NCBI GenBank assembly: GCA_032173965.1 | Contig: CM063284.1 | Span: 112,814,410-112,878,409 of the forward strand | Reading direction: 5' to 3' | DNA: 64,000 bases | Origin: Sitta carolinensis | Lineage: Eukaryota; Chordata; Aves; Passeriformes; Sittidae | Shown: one piece after another, positions 51,311 through 63,905 of the stretch | How positions within the stretch are numbered: position 1 is the first letter of the stretch | Layout: every line of letters starts with the position of its first letter | The notes under the pieces: generated by a model | The model's input: the letters and a program-made list of their open reading frames with translations, nothing else | Told to the model about the DNA's origin: nothing | Databases searched by the model: none | Translations under genes and position numbers: made by a program

Positions 51311-51450
51311 CCTGGGATTAGCTCAATTTGTTAGAGCATGGTGCTGATATTGCCAAGGTCATGAATTTAATCCCTGTATGGGCCTTTCACTTAAGAGTTG
51401 GACTTCATGGTCCTTGTAGGTCCCTTCCAAAGCAGAACATTCTGTAACTC
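51311..51450 (+). mobile_element. tRNA-Ile-derived SINE with CR1 tail (TguSINE1-like)
   Basis: The head, about 70 bp, is tRNA-like: GATTAGCTCAATTTGTTAGA matches the D-arm and A box (TAGCTCAGTTGGTTAGA in tRNA-Ile), TGGTGCTGATATTGCCA matches the anticodon arm with GAT at the anticodon position (51346-51348), and GTCATGAATTTAATCCC is the degraded T-arm and B box, ending TGTATGGGCC. The tail (51385-51450) reads TTGGACTTCATGGTCCTTGT, GTCCCTTCCA and ACATTCTGTAACTCTG, a CR1 3' terminus, which the CR1 reverse transcriptase recognises. This is the structure of TguSINE1 of passerine birds. It interrupts the surrounding CR1; TGATACC / TGATTTCC could be the target duplication. It is too decayed to be a functional tRNA gene or an active SINE. 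Confidence 0.9.
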
Positions 51451-51733
51451 TGATTTCCTTTGCGCTTAACGATCATTACCTGGGAGAAGAGACTAACACC
51501 CATCTTGCTACAACCTCCTTTCAGATAGTTCTAGAGAGCCAGAAGGTCTCTCCTTAACCTCTTTTTCTACAAGCTAAAAAACTTTCAGCTCCCTCAGCTG
51601 CTTCTCATCAGATTTGTGGTAAAGACACTACCCCAGTTCCACTGCCCTTCTTTGGACATGCTCCAGCACCTCGATATCTTTCTTGTAGTGTGAGGCCTAA
51701 AGCTGAACACAAATGCAGAGTACACTTTGAGCT
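51451..51733 (-). mobile_element. CR1 LINE 3' region, minus strand, right part
   Basis: Continuation of the split CR1: ATTACCTGGGAGAAGAGACT, CTTGCTACAACCTCCTTTCAG, TCTCTCCTTAACCTCTTTTTC, CTCCAGCACCTCGATATC, in antisense order. The right end fades near 51733, giving a CR1 copy of about 540 bp without the SINE. Confidence 0.93.
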
Positions 51734-54446
51734 CCTAAACCAACCCCATAATTTTGGTGTCAACCAGATTGCTGGCAGGAATGCTTAGAGTCTTATCATG
51801 TCAAGAGATCAAAATATCTTTACCTGTAAATCTCTCTTTAACTTCGTACAGCCTCTTATTGAAAGAAATGAAAGTTGGACTAAAAATACTGTCTGACAAT
51901 AAGAATTTTTTTCTTTTAGAAATCATGAAAATCACTTACATAATACTTGACAGTTATGAGCAAAGGAGGTCTCTCCAAAATGCTGAAGGTCTAAAGCTCA
52001 TTTGAAATAATGAGAAAAAATTGTTGCTTTATTGGCAGAAAATGGAAGAAGATCCTGTAATCAAAAATAGGCTCTAAACCTTAGAAATTTCTGTGATACA
52101 TTGAAAGTAGTAATTTTAGCCTTCATTTAACAAAATAGCCTTCATTTTACTAGCTACAAATATTGTCCCCTCACACATTATTTCTTACAATGAAAATAAA
52201 ATCATAAGATGAACTGCAAAGCAACACACTACGGGAGATAAGCAGAGCCAGTGAGCAGACTGAATTAAAATGATACAGCACTTGACAGGAGGGACAAAAA
52301 AATCTCAAAAAAACCCCAAAATATATAACTTTAAAATAAATTTCAAGTTTAAAAAAAAAAAAAAAAAAAAAAAAGGAGAATGAACTTCTGGCAGGATATA
52401 GAGACCTGAAATGAACTCATAATAAGCAGTTCTGAGCAAAAAGTTAATGTAGAAATGTAGAACTAAATGTGTAAATGTTAAGGTGTCAAGAGACATGCAA
52501 TGCTCCAGAGGATGAGAGCAGAACTTCCAATGATGCAATAGCAAATCTTATTCCAAAAAGCATAAAAAATACATCAAATTTTGTTGCAAAAGTTTCAAAT
52601 GGCAATTCTCAAATCAGTGAAGAGACACATTGCAAGGACAATGGCTTGGTCTTTCTGTTAATTTGACTCACATCTTCTATGTGATAGCCTTTCAGTGCAG
52701 AGAAGAGGTGCTGAGTTCTCAAAATCATTTACTCTCTAGGTTCTAATGGACCTAGATTCCTTGGTTCCTTTTTTCAGCATTTATGAAGACACACATAGCA
52801 AAGGTGGGAGCCTGAAGACCATGGGACTCAGTCAGACTGTGTTGTTTTATGTTGCTTACACCTGGTTTTCTATTACCATGTCCAGTTATTATCAGAGGTG
52901 CTTGTAGAAGTTACCACGTGTGTTTATAGATGCTCACACAGGCTGTGTAGTTTCTGAGTGTGTTAAATTAGTATTGAATTCACAGAATTCACAGCGTCTA
53001 AAGCTCTTTATTATTATTCGTAACTATTCATGAGTCCTTCTTACAGAATTCTTGTTATATGTCCTTATATATGTTGTAAGATTTATACAGGCAAGTAGTA
53101 TCTTCAAAAATTCCTGTGAAATGAAAGCAAGCCCTTAACTTTTATATTTTTTCCCCAGATTTGTTTCATGTTATTTTTAACTCATAGACTGGTTTTTTAT
53201 ACCAGTTTATCAGGGAAGAATATCCCTGATAACAGCCAAAATAAAAGCTGAACCCCAAAATGCACCAGTTCTCTAAAGAGGTGAAATGGCTGACACAGGG
53301 AACTGAGCCAAATTGAGGTAGTTTATTAGGCAGCACTTTGGGAAGAATTAGCAGAAACACTGTAAAGCAAAGATTAAACAATTTGCTCTCTCAGCATGTA
53401 TAATATTCTTCAAGCCATCACCCATTTCAATTCTCAAATCCATAAAACAGACATGAGGTATATCAACATGTAACTGTTCAATCCACTTCTTGTTTCTAGA
53501 TGTCTTAGTTGCACCTGATCTGGGAGGTGACCAGTTTTGCATAGGCTGGGATGAAAAGAGTTTTCTTTTTTTTACATCTTTTTAAAAATCTTTCTGAATC
53601 CTTAAAAATCCAAACAAACCACAACCCACAAAAAAAAAAACCAAAAAAAAAAAACCAAAACAACAACAAAAAAAACCAAACCAACAAATAAACAAAGCAA
53701 AACAAAACCCAAGTAATTCTATTGTTAGTATTTTCTTTCCTGTTTAGTCCATAATGAGTGAGGAATGAGGATAGCTGAAGAGTCACTCCTCTGTCTTGGA
53801 ATTAGCCCAGACCATCTGGCACCATCCCAAGACTCTTTATCCTCTGAGCACTTAAACAGCAGCAACTGAGCAGAGAAGAGTGGGGGAAAAAAAGGTACAG
53901 AAGATTTATGAAAGCAGTAAATGCAATGAGACTTGGAACATAGTGAATTATTAGTTGCAAATTAATCTTATCTGAAGGTCAGACCAATCCAACTGTTTGT
54001 AGATCACATGAAAATTGATTCTAGTTTCTGGCAATTTGTTATTCTAAATTTTAATTGAATGAGACAAATCATCTATTTTCTCCTAATACAATTTTGCCTT
54101 TTTCACTTTTCATTTCATGTGGGGTCTGTTCTGGCTACAGCATGACTTCTGACTTAAAGGAAGATTGATTTTGGTATGAGCAGTCTTTTTTTCCAAAGGT
54201 AGCTGCTTCTTCTGTCATAAGGAAATGTGTGAAGTGGCTGAATCAAAAAGTTCTCAAAATTCAAAGGAATATTTACAATATACCTTTTCAATGCAGCAAT
54301 AACCAGTTTTACTAATGGACAAAGATGAAAATATGAGGAGAGAAGTATTAAAAGACAAAAAGACATTATTATATATATGCATATTTATATATCTGTAATT
54401 TCTATATATTTATTTTTCACAAGTATGTTCTCTCAGTCAGACTTTA

Positions 54447-54482
<36 letters not shown>

Positions 54483-54518
54483 AAGACTTGTATATTCTGA
54501 ATTCTTTCTTCCTCCTGA

Positions 54519-54556
<38 letters not shown>

Positions 54557-56995
54557 AGTTAGAAGAGTTAAAATTTTGATTATTTCTTGTTAATTGATAG
54601 GTAATGAAAAACAGACAAAAAAAAATCTTATTTTTGATTGAGGGTAGAGGGAGGGCATCCCTTCAATTTTTTTTTTTAACTCTTAATTTGAATTTGTCTG
54701 CTGCTGAGAGCTTACCCTCATTTGATGCAGGAATCAGAGATGATGTGGATGAAGGTGGAGGAAAAGGAAGGAGAAGTATGTCTGCTTATGAAAGGAGTCA
54801 GCATGGGAGCTAAAAAGCATTATTCTTGTAATATTTATAGGGTTTTTTTTCTTTTATTTGTTATAATGTGTTATTGAGATCAAGAAAAGCATTAGTTGAT
54901 GGACTCCACTAAATCTGCATGGGTGGACATGATTCCGTTTCATGTACTTTTCTGGACAATAACTGATTAGATTAGATCTTTTGCCAATTATGAGGACTAT
55001 ATAGATTTGCATGTATTGCACTGACAGTGAAAAATCAGCACTTTTCTGGGGTTAAAAATGCATCTAATTATCTCACATAAACATGTGCATCAGAGCGAAT
55101 TTCCACATGCTCCTCTACAAAAGTGCAAGAACAATAAATCAAAGTACTTTGCAGACATCACCTGAAGTGTGACCTTGTATTTGCAAGAACTGCTTTGGGA
55201 TATGAAGCTGATTTTATTTGATAACTAGTCTTTGCAGCACAGGAGTGGAAAAACAGGGCTTAGTGGCAGCGAAATCAGAAAAGTAGACAAAAAATAGATC
55301 CCAAAATCCCTGCTGTGAACATTTTTAATTTGCTAGTTTAAGAGATGGGATCTTCCTGACAAGACTGTACTTTTACACATTTGTGCAAGAGCCTGGGAGC
55401 AGAAATACTCCTGGAGCAAATAGATAGCAGTTATTTTCCTTTGATAGAAATTTCTATCTTTCTAATACACTGGGAAAGTAACCCACAGTCAAATAAACAA
55501 AAAGCTATTTACCATTTAGACTTAGCAGTGCCTACCTGTAGCATCATGTGCTCTGGTTTATTTCCCATCTCACAGAGTACCATTGCCTGCCAGCATAGAT
55601 TTTCTGCCTTCAGACTTTGGAAACAACATCTGACTCCTTATACAAGGATTTTCATCTTTTTAGACACTGCCTACTAGAAGGAGGAAAGGGTTCCTCTACT
55701 AGATCAAATTCGTAATCAAAGGAAGAAAATTGATTTATTTTCTTGAAATTATCTGACTAACTTGAAAGTACCATTAGATGCAGCTTTGTGTGGGGTACTC
55801 TTTTCCTAAAATCACAGCCTAAAGTTTATCATGTGAAACAGAAAGTTTAATAATCATATTATTAGAGGTTTAGTTAAATACGATTTTCTGAGTACTGAAC
55901 TTCAGTACAGCTTTTTTTAATTCAGTAAATCAAACACATCTCTGATAAGTCTGTCAATATTTTCTACGTATATTTTCTGTAAAAAAGTCTGACTATTCTT
56001 CCAAGCTTGTATAAAAACCATTTGCAATCATAATAACTGAATAACTTCCTTGAAGTGCTTAAACATTAGTAAAATTTTATGCCTTTACCTGCATTAACTC
56101 TGTAGGCATTTTATGAGGAAAATACATTAAGGGCTCACATGAGTAAAGAGCTGGTTCCTTGAGTCACTACAATATATATCTCATTATTTTATAATCTCTT
56201 TACAGAGTTGTAGACTTGAAATATGAAATTTGCCAGTCCACTGCTCTTTATATTCTACTTCCATCTCAAGAATTTATGTGTTGTATGCAACTTCCTCCTC
56301 CCTCTTATTGTGACCTCATAAAGGCATCACATAAATGAAAGCTGGTTTATTTTTTCCAGCTGCATCACAAAGTAAAATAAAAGATATTATCCACCTGAAT
56401 AAGTTCTGTTATATCCTTAGACTATCATGGCTACAATGTCCTACTTTATTTTAGTGAGTGTAGTCAACTTGTAAAAAGAAATGTTGTTTACTTCTACTAT
56501 ATAATGACACCTTGAGATGTAGAGCCAGTTGTGATGAAGGAAACAGAAAAGTATCATTTCTGTGTCTCTAAAAGAGCCAAAACATCAGCCTTCATTGAAA
56601 TGTATTCAGTTCTAACAGAAGTAATATTGCTCAAAGCTAAGATAAGCTGTCCTTCCCTGATATTTTGACAAAAATATTTCTTTTTTTTTTTTTTTTTTTC
56701 AAATTTATATTTCTTCGTAAAAATTAATTCCATCCAAAGCAGTGGGCTTGTGCAAAGTTGCCTTATGCTAGTTGAAATTTAAAACCCAAGCCAAGCTTTT
56801 TGACAATTGTGATAATAGGGTTTAGAGAACACTTAATGCTTCTCAGTGGTAGGCATCGCATCATCTGTCCACAGTACCCAGAGTATAGGGTTTGGTGTTA
56901 CCTGTGACCACAGCTGTGTCAGGAATTTTTCACTGAGGTTCTTACAAAGTAAGAATAGATGAGGTTCTATAGAAAACAGACTCCTCAAGCACCCT
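51734..56995. other. AT-rich non-coding DNA with long A tracts
   Basis: Long A runs at 52351-52374, 54453-54479 and 54520-54553 (34 A), a T run at 56681-56699 and an A/C-rich patch at 53628-53710. No gene or transposon recognised. The stretch 54860-55160 has a less biased composition and an octamer-like ATTTGCAT at 55005-55012; see findings. Confidence 0.5.
54453..54553. repeat. Two poly-A runs about 40 bp apart (27 and 34 A)
   Basis: Runs at 54453-54479 and 54520-54553 are separated by 40 bases of ordinary sequence. They could be two independent tails or simple-sequence growth; neither preceding body was recognised as a retrocopy. Confidence 0.85.
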
Positions 56996-56996
56996 T

Positions 56997-57044
<48 letters not shown>

Positions 57045-57176
57045 TATACATACACATATATATACATATACAAAAAGTGTGTATATATGTGTGTGTGTAT
57101 ATGTATATATACACACACGCATATATATATATATATAAAGTGTGTATATATATATATATATATATACACTTTTTGT
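56996..57176. repeat. CA/TA dinucleotide array with inverted arms
   Basis: Alternating CA and TA blocks run from 56996 to about 57170. Within it ACAAAAAGTGT (57070-57080) is the exact reverse complement of ACACTTTTTGT (57166-57176), and the sequence between is alternating purine-pyrimidine. The arms can pair to a cruciform and the array can adopt Z-DNA. The minus-strand frame of 176 codons across it, the longest in the window, is Y/I/C/V-rich repeat translation and not a gene. Confidence 0.95.
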
Positions 57177-60100
57177 CCAGCACATGACCATCCCTCCACT
57201 GAACAGTAAAAGATTTCTGCAGGGTTAAACCCAAGAACTTCATGAGGCAGAGGGAGCCAGTGGCAGGAAAATAACTGCTGATCTTAACCAAAAATAAAGA
57301 ATGGGAAAGTCCAGACAAGGACAGAGGAATGGCCAAAAGGACCACACTTCTGAGTGGCAGCAAACTATTTACATCAGTCTGGCTCTACAGGGTAAAAAAC
57401 ATCCCTGTCAAGCAACAGATGGCCAGTGACTGATGTCTGTTGAAGTAAAACAATGGTTTATGGTCAATGCTGGCCAGAAAAAGGTGCATTTTGAGTCACG
57501 GATGAGGCTCAATTTTCTTTCATTCCAGTATAAGCATGCAAGTTCATAGATGAAAAAGCCAAGTTCATGTACAGTTGAAATCTGGGATAAATTCTTAGGG
57601 TAAAAATTTAACCAATTCTGACATCCAACTGATATTTTGCATTCTAGGTTTGAGCTGAGCTTGTGTCAATTTTCAGACTCACATTTTTAAAACTAAGTTA
57701 ATGTTTTATTTTAACTAATTTTTTAGGAACATTAAAAAAATTGTATTTTCCTCTTGAAAAAGAAAAGAAAAGAAAAAATATATAATCCCTCCTGTGTTTT
57801 TCTTCTTAAAAACAAAACAAAAAAGAAATTAAAAAAAAAAAAAAAGGCAAAATAAATTGATTAATATTGTAATGTCTTAAGGTAAAGTCCAAAGGAATAA
57901 CCATGGAACTGACACATGCAAACTGAGCACAACAGGTAAAGACTGTTCAGGTATTAATCACAAAGTGCTAGAAATAGTCTAGATGACAAAGTAAATACCC
58001 ACTGGCAAACAGGATTTGAAAATTCACTTTATATTTCAAGTTTCCATGCAATCTTAATAGAAGTAAAAAAGAAGAAGGCAAAATCTATTGATTCTTCTTA
58101 AGCAATAGAATAGAGGACCAAGACTCTGACATTTAACTTTAGGACATGGTCCCAGAGTTGACAATAGAAACAAAATAGCATAACAAAAATTCATAAACTG
58201 CTCCGAGCTTTCCTATTTTTATTATCTCTGATCAGTGAGAGTTCTCAATCACGGAAAGGGGTTTTGTGATCTTGCACACAGAACCACAAGAAAAAAAGTG
58301 AAATCAGAGTTGTTTCAACAAAAATTCTTCCACAAGACCATAGCTTAGATTCTTCTCCTGAAAAGCAAAATGTATCCTGAGGCTTTCTACCACTCCTGAG
58401 CCAGGGCATTTTGAGGGTTGCCTTCTTGTTTACTTCCCTTAGCAACAAGGGAAAAGTTTTGCAGCTGGTGTCTGCTTTGACAGAAAAACATGCAGAAGCA
58501 TTTGTACCTGCTGGGTCTTGGATTAGCTGAGAAGCACCAGACAGTCTAAAAAGTAAACAAAATGTGCAGCAAGGTGAGCATTGATGGCCTCCCACTCCAG
58601 CATGTTTGGGGCTTTTAGGTTTTAGAGCCAAGATCTTAAGCTCCCTTTGCCAAATCCTTTGAGGGGAAAATCCTTTCTGGTTTGTGGATCCCAGTGAAAC
58701 AAAACAAACTGTTTGTCTCCATTGAGTCTATCTAATAAGAAAACATGGCAGCAAGCTGGAAGTAGATAATTTGAAAAATGTAACATCAAGGGGCTTTTTT
58801 TTTTTTTCTTTTTTTATGAGCTTTAAAAAAATTCCATGTAATTGAAGCCTTGCAAAAACTGTAATTTGCATGCAGTAAGATTTTAATGGAAAATTTCTAT
58901 CAAGTGGTTGATTTGCAGAGTGTCAAGCACCAAAAGCTTTATCTGAAATCAATAAAGACTTCTGGTACATTCCATTTCAGGTAATTAAACCTTGTATGAC
59001 TTCTTTGAAAATACTTTGTGGTGTTTTATTCAGTTTTGTAGTTGTTTTCAGACTATCCCCATTTCCACAGAAGTTGTTTTTGCGGTACTTGTTTCTTTCC
59101 ACCAGCCATTCTGAGAGATTAGTTTTCAGCCTACGGTTCCTTAATAAACAGTTAACATTTCCATGCAATTTAGTGCAGAGGAATTTAAAAAGTAAGAGCC
59201 TATTTTTGCTGTTACTCGATTGAATGAAGGTGTTTTGTCCTGAAGAATAATTGTTGTCAAATATCTAATGGAAAAGAGTTTAAAAGGAAGGCTGTGCTTT
59301 CTATGGAGCAAAAACAGTCTTTGAACTTACATTTGAAATGCTTTCCAAAACAAGTACATTTTACAAATAGTTGGCAGTGGAACGGTGAGCTAGATTCAGT
59401 TTCGCTTGCAAATGTATTTCAGTGTTGGTTTCACTGATGACTGTTAACATGAAAGTTCTTTCAACTTTGCAAGTTAAAAAGAGCAGAATAAACTATTAAC
59501 TATGTTACAAGTCATGCAGTGTCCTGCAGGTTGCTGGACCACATATATCATTCATTGCACTCACTCCTTTGAGCCCAGCCACAGCGTGTTGGGTGCTCAC
59601 GACCTGCAACAATTGTGCACACACAGTACATCACTTTCTACATCACTATGTGTGATAGAAAACACCCAAACTTAATTTCAGTTTCTTCTGAAGCGGAGAC
59701 AACTGAGACAGCACACCTTTGAATATGACAGTGATCTGCTTGCTTTTTTTTTCTCAGCTTACATCGGCCACATTTTCTCAAGTCTTTGACCAGACAGCTT
59801 AAACACAGCTTTTTACAGATCTCATTCACTCACAGACAAATGAGGCACAACCAGATTTTGTCTCTAAAGTGTCCAGGATGTCAGTGACAGAAAGGCATAA
59901 GAATCTGTTGCAGACATGCAGCTATTGAACCTGCCAACTGCTGCCAGTTGCACAAGTGCCTCAAGAGAAGGCACTTTTTTTCTTTCCCTAAAGGAACTGG
60001 ATAGATATCCAGTGCTAAAAGAAATTACACTGGCAACTCAGAGGTTGTAAGATAGGAACTTGTCTCTTCCTGCTGTTTTATTATTTGCAGTCTTCTTGTG

Positions 60101-61479
60101 TTTGGCTTTATAACTTAGCCCTCTTCTTTGAATTTCAGTATCCAAGACTGTGCTAAAGAGTATGTCATGTTGCATGTCTAAAATGTGTCCCTGTGAAATA
60201 AATATGTAGGAAGGAACTACCCTATGCATAAAACCGATTTATAACACATTAGTACCGGGACAGATTTCTACAAAATTAATTTGAAAACAATTATTTTAAT
60301 TGTTTACTCATATTTGACTATGTCTCATCTTTATGTGTATTATTAGCTACCATAATGTAGGAAAGACAGAGACTGTGATACATAAGGATGAAAGACTCTA
60401 TGAACTACAAAAGGTCAAGTCTAAAGTGTTACTTGATATTTTCTAGAATCCATTGTTTTTATCTTGAAGGAAAATAAACCAAAACAAATCACTTTTACCC
60501 AGTCTGCTGATTTTATTTTCTATCACTTTCCTATTCTGGGCCTTCAGAAATAATAAATTGGTTGTATCTGCTGACATTTTTCTGGGAGATTGATCTTCTC
60601 AGTCACACAGATTTTGCAAACATAATTCCAGCTTGCATTTATATAGCTCATTTCATCTCAAAGAATCCCAAAACCTTTCACAAATTTAATGCAGTGGAGT
60701 ATATACTCACCCCATATTGAATACAGGCATCTCCAGAACAAAGTATACTATGTGACTAGCTAACAGCAGTTTGAGAAAAGTAAGAGAGAGTTATTGTGTC
60801 ACCTTAAAAATTCAAGACAAAATTTAATGTGGCTGCATGATATCAGTAAAACTGATCTCTGATCACTGTTTTCTAATTAATGAAAGCAGAGGATGCTTCA
60901 CAGTCTTGGAAAAACTTTACCAGACCTTAGCATTAAGCCTGTATGAATGACTTTACTGGGCAGGCCAGGAGCTCTTTCAATGTTGTATTTTGTTTCTGAG
61001 ACCCATAAGTGTCTAGAAAACAGCTTAAGAACGAAGAATCACATGATATTGTTTTTTCCTAGATCTTTCCCAGCCTCAAGGATTTCCTGAGATAAATGAT
61101 GTTTTATTTAAAAACCCTCCACAGAGTTTTCCTTCACAGAATTGTATAGTTCCTCTTCATACTCCTATTAAGTAAAAAAAAAAAAAAAAAAATAAAAACA
61201 ATTATATATTTTATTATTATTACTATTATTATAATTATAAGAAATATTATATTATAACTATTATAATATAACCATGACACTGACTCACTTGGAACAATGT
61301 TCCAAATTTAATTTCCATGCAGTGAAAACTCTCAAAATCCACTTAAAATGAACCCCAAACCAAGTGATAGGTATTACCTTTTTATTTTATGTCACTTCAC
61401 TTTTATGAAATTAAACAGTAAACCCATTCCTCAAGGACTTTCTCTACAGTACTTTTAGAGGTCTCTATGCTGAGGCAAA
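57177..61479. other. AT-rich non-coding DNA
   Basis: No gene or transposon recognised. A runs at 57831-57845 and 61174-61192; a TTA/TAT-rich patch at 61200-61275. 58840-59000 has an octamer-like ATTTGCAT (58864-58871) in a less repetitive context. Confidence 0.5.
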
Positions 61480-61830
61480 GATTTGGTGTTCAATTTGCCA
61501 ACTACAGATTGAGATGCAGATTGAGCTGTGTGAGTGGGGGCACAAGACAAAAGACCAAGAACTGCCAACCCTTTGGCTAACAAAGGGACAAAGACAGGTG
61601 GTGACAGCCAGGTGGATGGACCCTGAGGGACACAGCAGGAGTGGAGCACTCAGGAGGAAGACCAAGACTTGTGAAACTTGCTCATGCTTGGACTGTGAGG
61701 GGAAAAAAGCCATGGGGTCTTTTTCGAAGGCATCAGCTCGAGTTCTTTCTGTGTTACTGCAAGAATAAATGTCTTTATGGAATGAGACATCTGTGATTCT
61801 GCCACTGAAAACCCTAGGTCAAAACTGTAA
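61480..61830 (+). mobile_element. Possible LTR or unclassified repeat
   Basis: A GC-richer patch that ends with an AATAAATG poly-A-type signal near 61764 followed by TTATGGAATGAGACATCTGTGA, a pattern reminiscent of an R-U5 junction. No terminal TG...CA pair with target duplication was found and I do not recognise the family, so this is a weak call; an old gene remnant or unique DNA are alternatives. The 84-codon frame here is unsupported. Confidence 0.25.
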
Positions 61831-63819
61831 AGAAACCTCATCTGGCTGCTTGTGAGTGGAGCATGTAGTGAGTCAAGCTGGGCACCTGTTGGCTCACTGG
61901 AGCTGCTGTGAAGGACATCCCAGCAGTGGAAGCCTCTGGCATTGGGAGTGACTGCCAGAGAATCTCCTGAATGGTCAGACTGGGAACTTTCCGTAATATC
62001 TATTATAAATCTCCTCATCAGTCTCCTTCCTACAAGTGAAAACCTCATATTCTCTTTATTCATTTCTCTGCTGGAATTCCATACTCTGAGCTATGGCTGT
62101 TGCCTGTTCTTGTCACCTTCTCCAGTTTTAGCACATCTTTTTAGATGGAAGGAAACTGGATTGCAGTCACTGGTCAGCATAGCAGAACACCAGGGCTTTA
62201 CTCAGGGACATACTAATATTTTCCATTTTTTAATCTCTATTTCTTATTTAGCATGTTTTGAATAAACTGAACTGTGAGAAACCTCCCAACAACCTTTTGA
62301 AGAGCAGATGGTATCCAACACAGCCCTGCAAAACTCTCTCAGGACAGGCATCTCTCAAGATCTTCAGGTCCTGGCTCACCCCACACAGGACGCATCATGC
62401 TGGGTGAAAAACAGGCAGGAGGAGGTCTGTAGCAAGGAAGAATACTGGATAACATAGATAGGTAATTCCTGAAACTGCTGCAGCCTGTTCATGGATCAAG
62501 TCCTGAAAATTGAAAATAAGAATTGTCTGTGAATATTTAGCCATACAGCTGAGATTTCCCCCTCTATATATGTGCAAGGTCTTCAATCTTTTTTTTTTTT
62601 TTTTCCACCAATGAGCATATTCCTCAGAGATTCTTAATAATTTTTAGTAACAACATTTATCATTTGTCATTTTCCAGAATGAAGAGATCACAGAGAATAC
62701 CTCAGGCATGTTTTCACCAAAGCAGTGCAAACAGACACTCATTTGTCTGGTGATGACTTATTTATCTGTATATTTAAAATGTCACCTTATTTCCTTCTTA
62801 CCCTGTAACTTTCCTTCCTGCGTTGCAACCCATGATTCCACTTTGCCTTCTTAAATTTTATATATATAGCAATTTTTTTCACATCTAAAATCTCAAATAT
62901 TTACATTGCTATTCTTCAAGTATTTCCATCTGACCAAAGATGGAAAGGCAAGATTGCCTTTTTCCAATGATGTTGTCCTGCTCTTTTTTGTATCTAAACA
63001 TCATTAATTTTCCACTTATTTTAGACTTCTGCAAAACTCCAGTTGTAATGCTCCTGCCCTACTATAAAAAAGTGTGTGCTTCCTCCTGTCATTAACTGGC
63101 AAATGAAAAAATGTGGACCTTAACACCAACTCCATACTACCTTCTGCTCTCACCTCCTCCACTGCATGCTACTACATAGTTTCAATACCCCTGTTTGTGT
63201 GTCTCTGTCAATGTTTATTCCATGTTACAGGATCATAGTAGCAGCCATTTTGGAAAATTTTAAACTAAGATTCATGTGTATTTTTGATACAACAAGTGAT
63301 GTTTTCTCTACTGAGAACAGTTATCTCTAGTACTTCTGATTGTTCAGGAGAAACTCGTGCACAAACTCAAGTAAATTTTCAATGGTAAAATAACATCAGA
63401 CTCATGATAAAAGGGGACAGTTTTCTTTTTGTAAGGACAGAAGAAGTTCTGTCAGAAGGAAATGCTTGGAGTAGAACATTTGCCCTAAATGCCAACTATT
63501 TTCAAAATGTACAAGTTACAAGATGTACAAGAGGTCTTTTATTTTAATATGAATGTTCACTTGAAAATGTGCACTAGAAATCTTTGTATACAATTCCTTG
63601 CACAGTGTCATAGGAAGCTTTTTAACTACAGATTATTCCAAACCTTAACACAACCTTGTCCATCTCCTCAAACTGAAAACATAAACCTGGAAAAGTGGGG
63701 GAAACACACGTGTTACTCAGTGCTTTCCTATTCAGAGTTCACTCAGGTGGCCAAGCGATCAGCAATGTTCATCTGAGGTTTCTGTGACTAGATGGAGCCA
63801 CACAGAAGGCAAGCCCTTG
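61831..63819. other. Non-coding DNA, nothing recognised
   Basis: A T run lies at 62588-62604. Frames up to 137 codons (61650-62063 minus, 61942-62265 plus) overlap in opposite strands and show no family. Confidence 0.5.
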
Positions 63820-63905
63820 AGTGTAACCTGTGCAGGGCCCAGAGCTGGGCTTCGATGATCCTTGTGGGTCTCTTTCAGCTTAAGATATTCTATGATTCTG
63901 CAACT
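63820..63905 (+). mobile_element. CR1-type or SINE 3' tail
   Basis: GAGCTGGGCTTCGATGATCC, TTGTGGGTCTCTTTCAGC and AAGATATTCTATGATTCTG are the end of a CR1-type 3' terminus with its octamer repeat, plus strand. The preceding sequence does not look like a tRNA head, so it is more likely a truncated CR1 than a SINE copy. Confidence 0.75.

Noticed and set aside
51311..51385. tRNA-Ile gene
   Set aside because: The T arm and B box are degraded, and a CR1 tail follows directly, so it is the head of a SINE and not a tRNA gene.
56833..57363. 176-codon minus-strand open frame, the longest in the window
   Set aside because: It crosses the CA/TA array; the central half is Y/I/C/V repeat translation and the flanks show no family.
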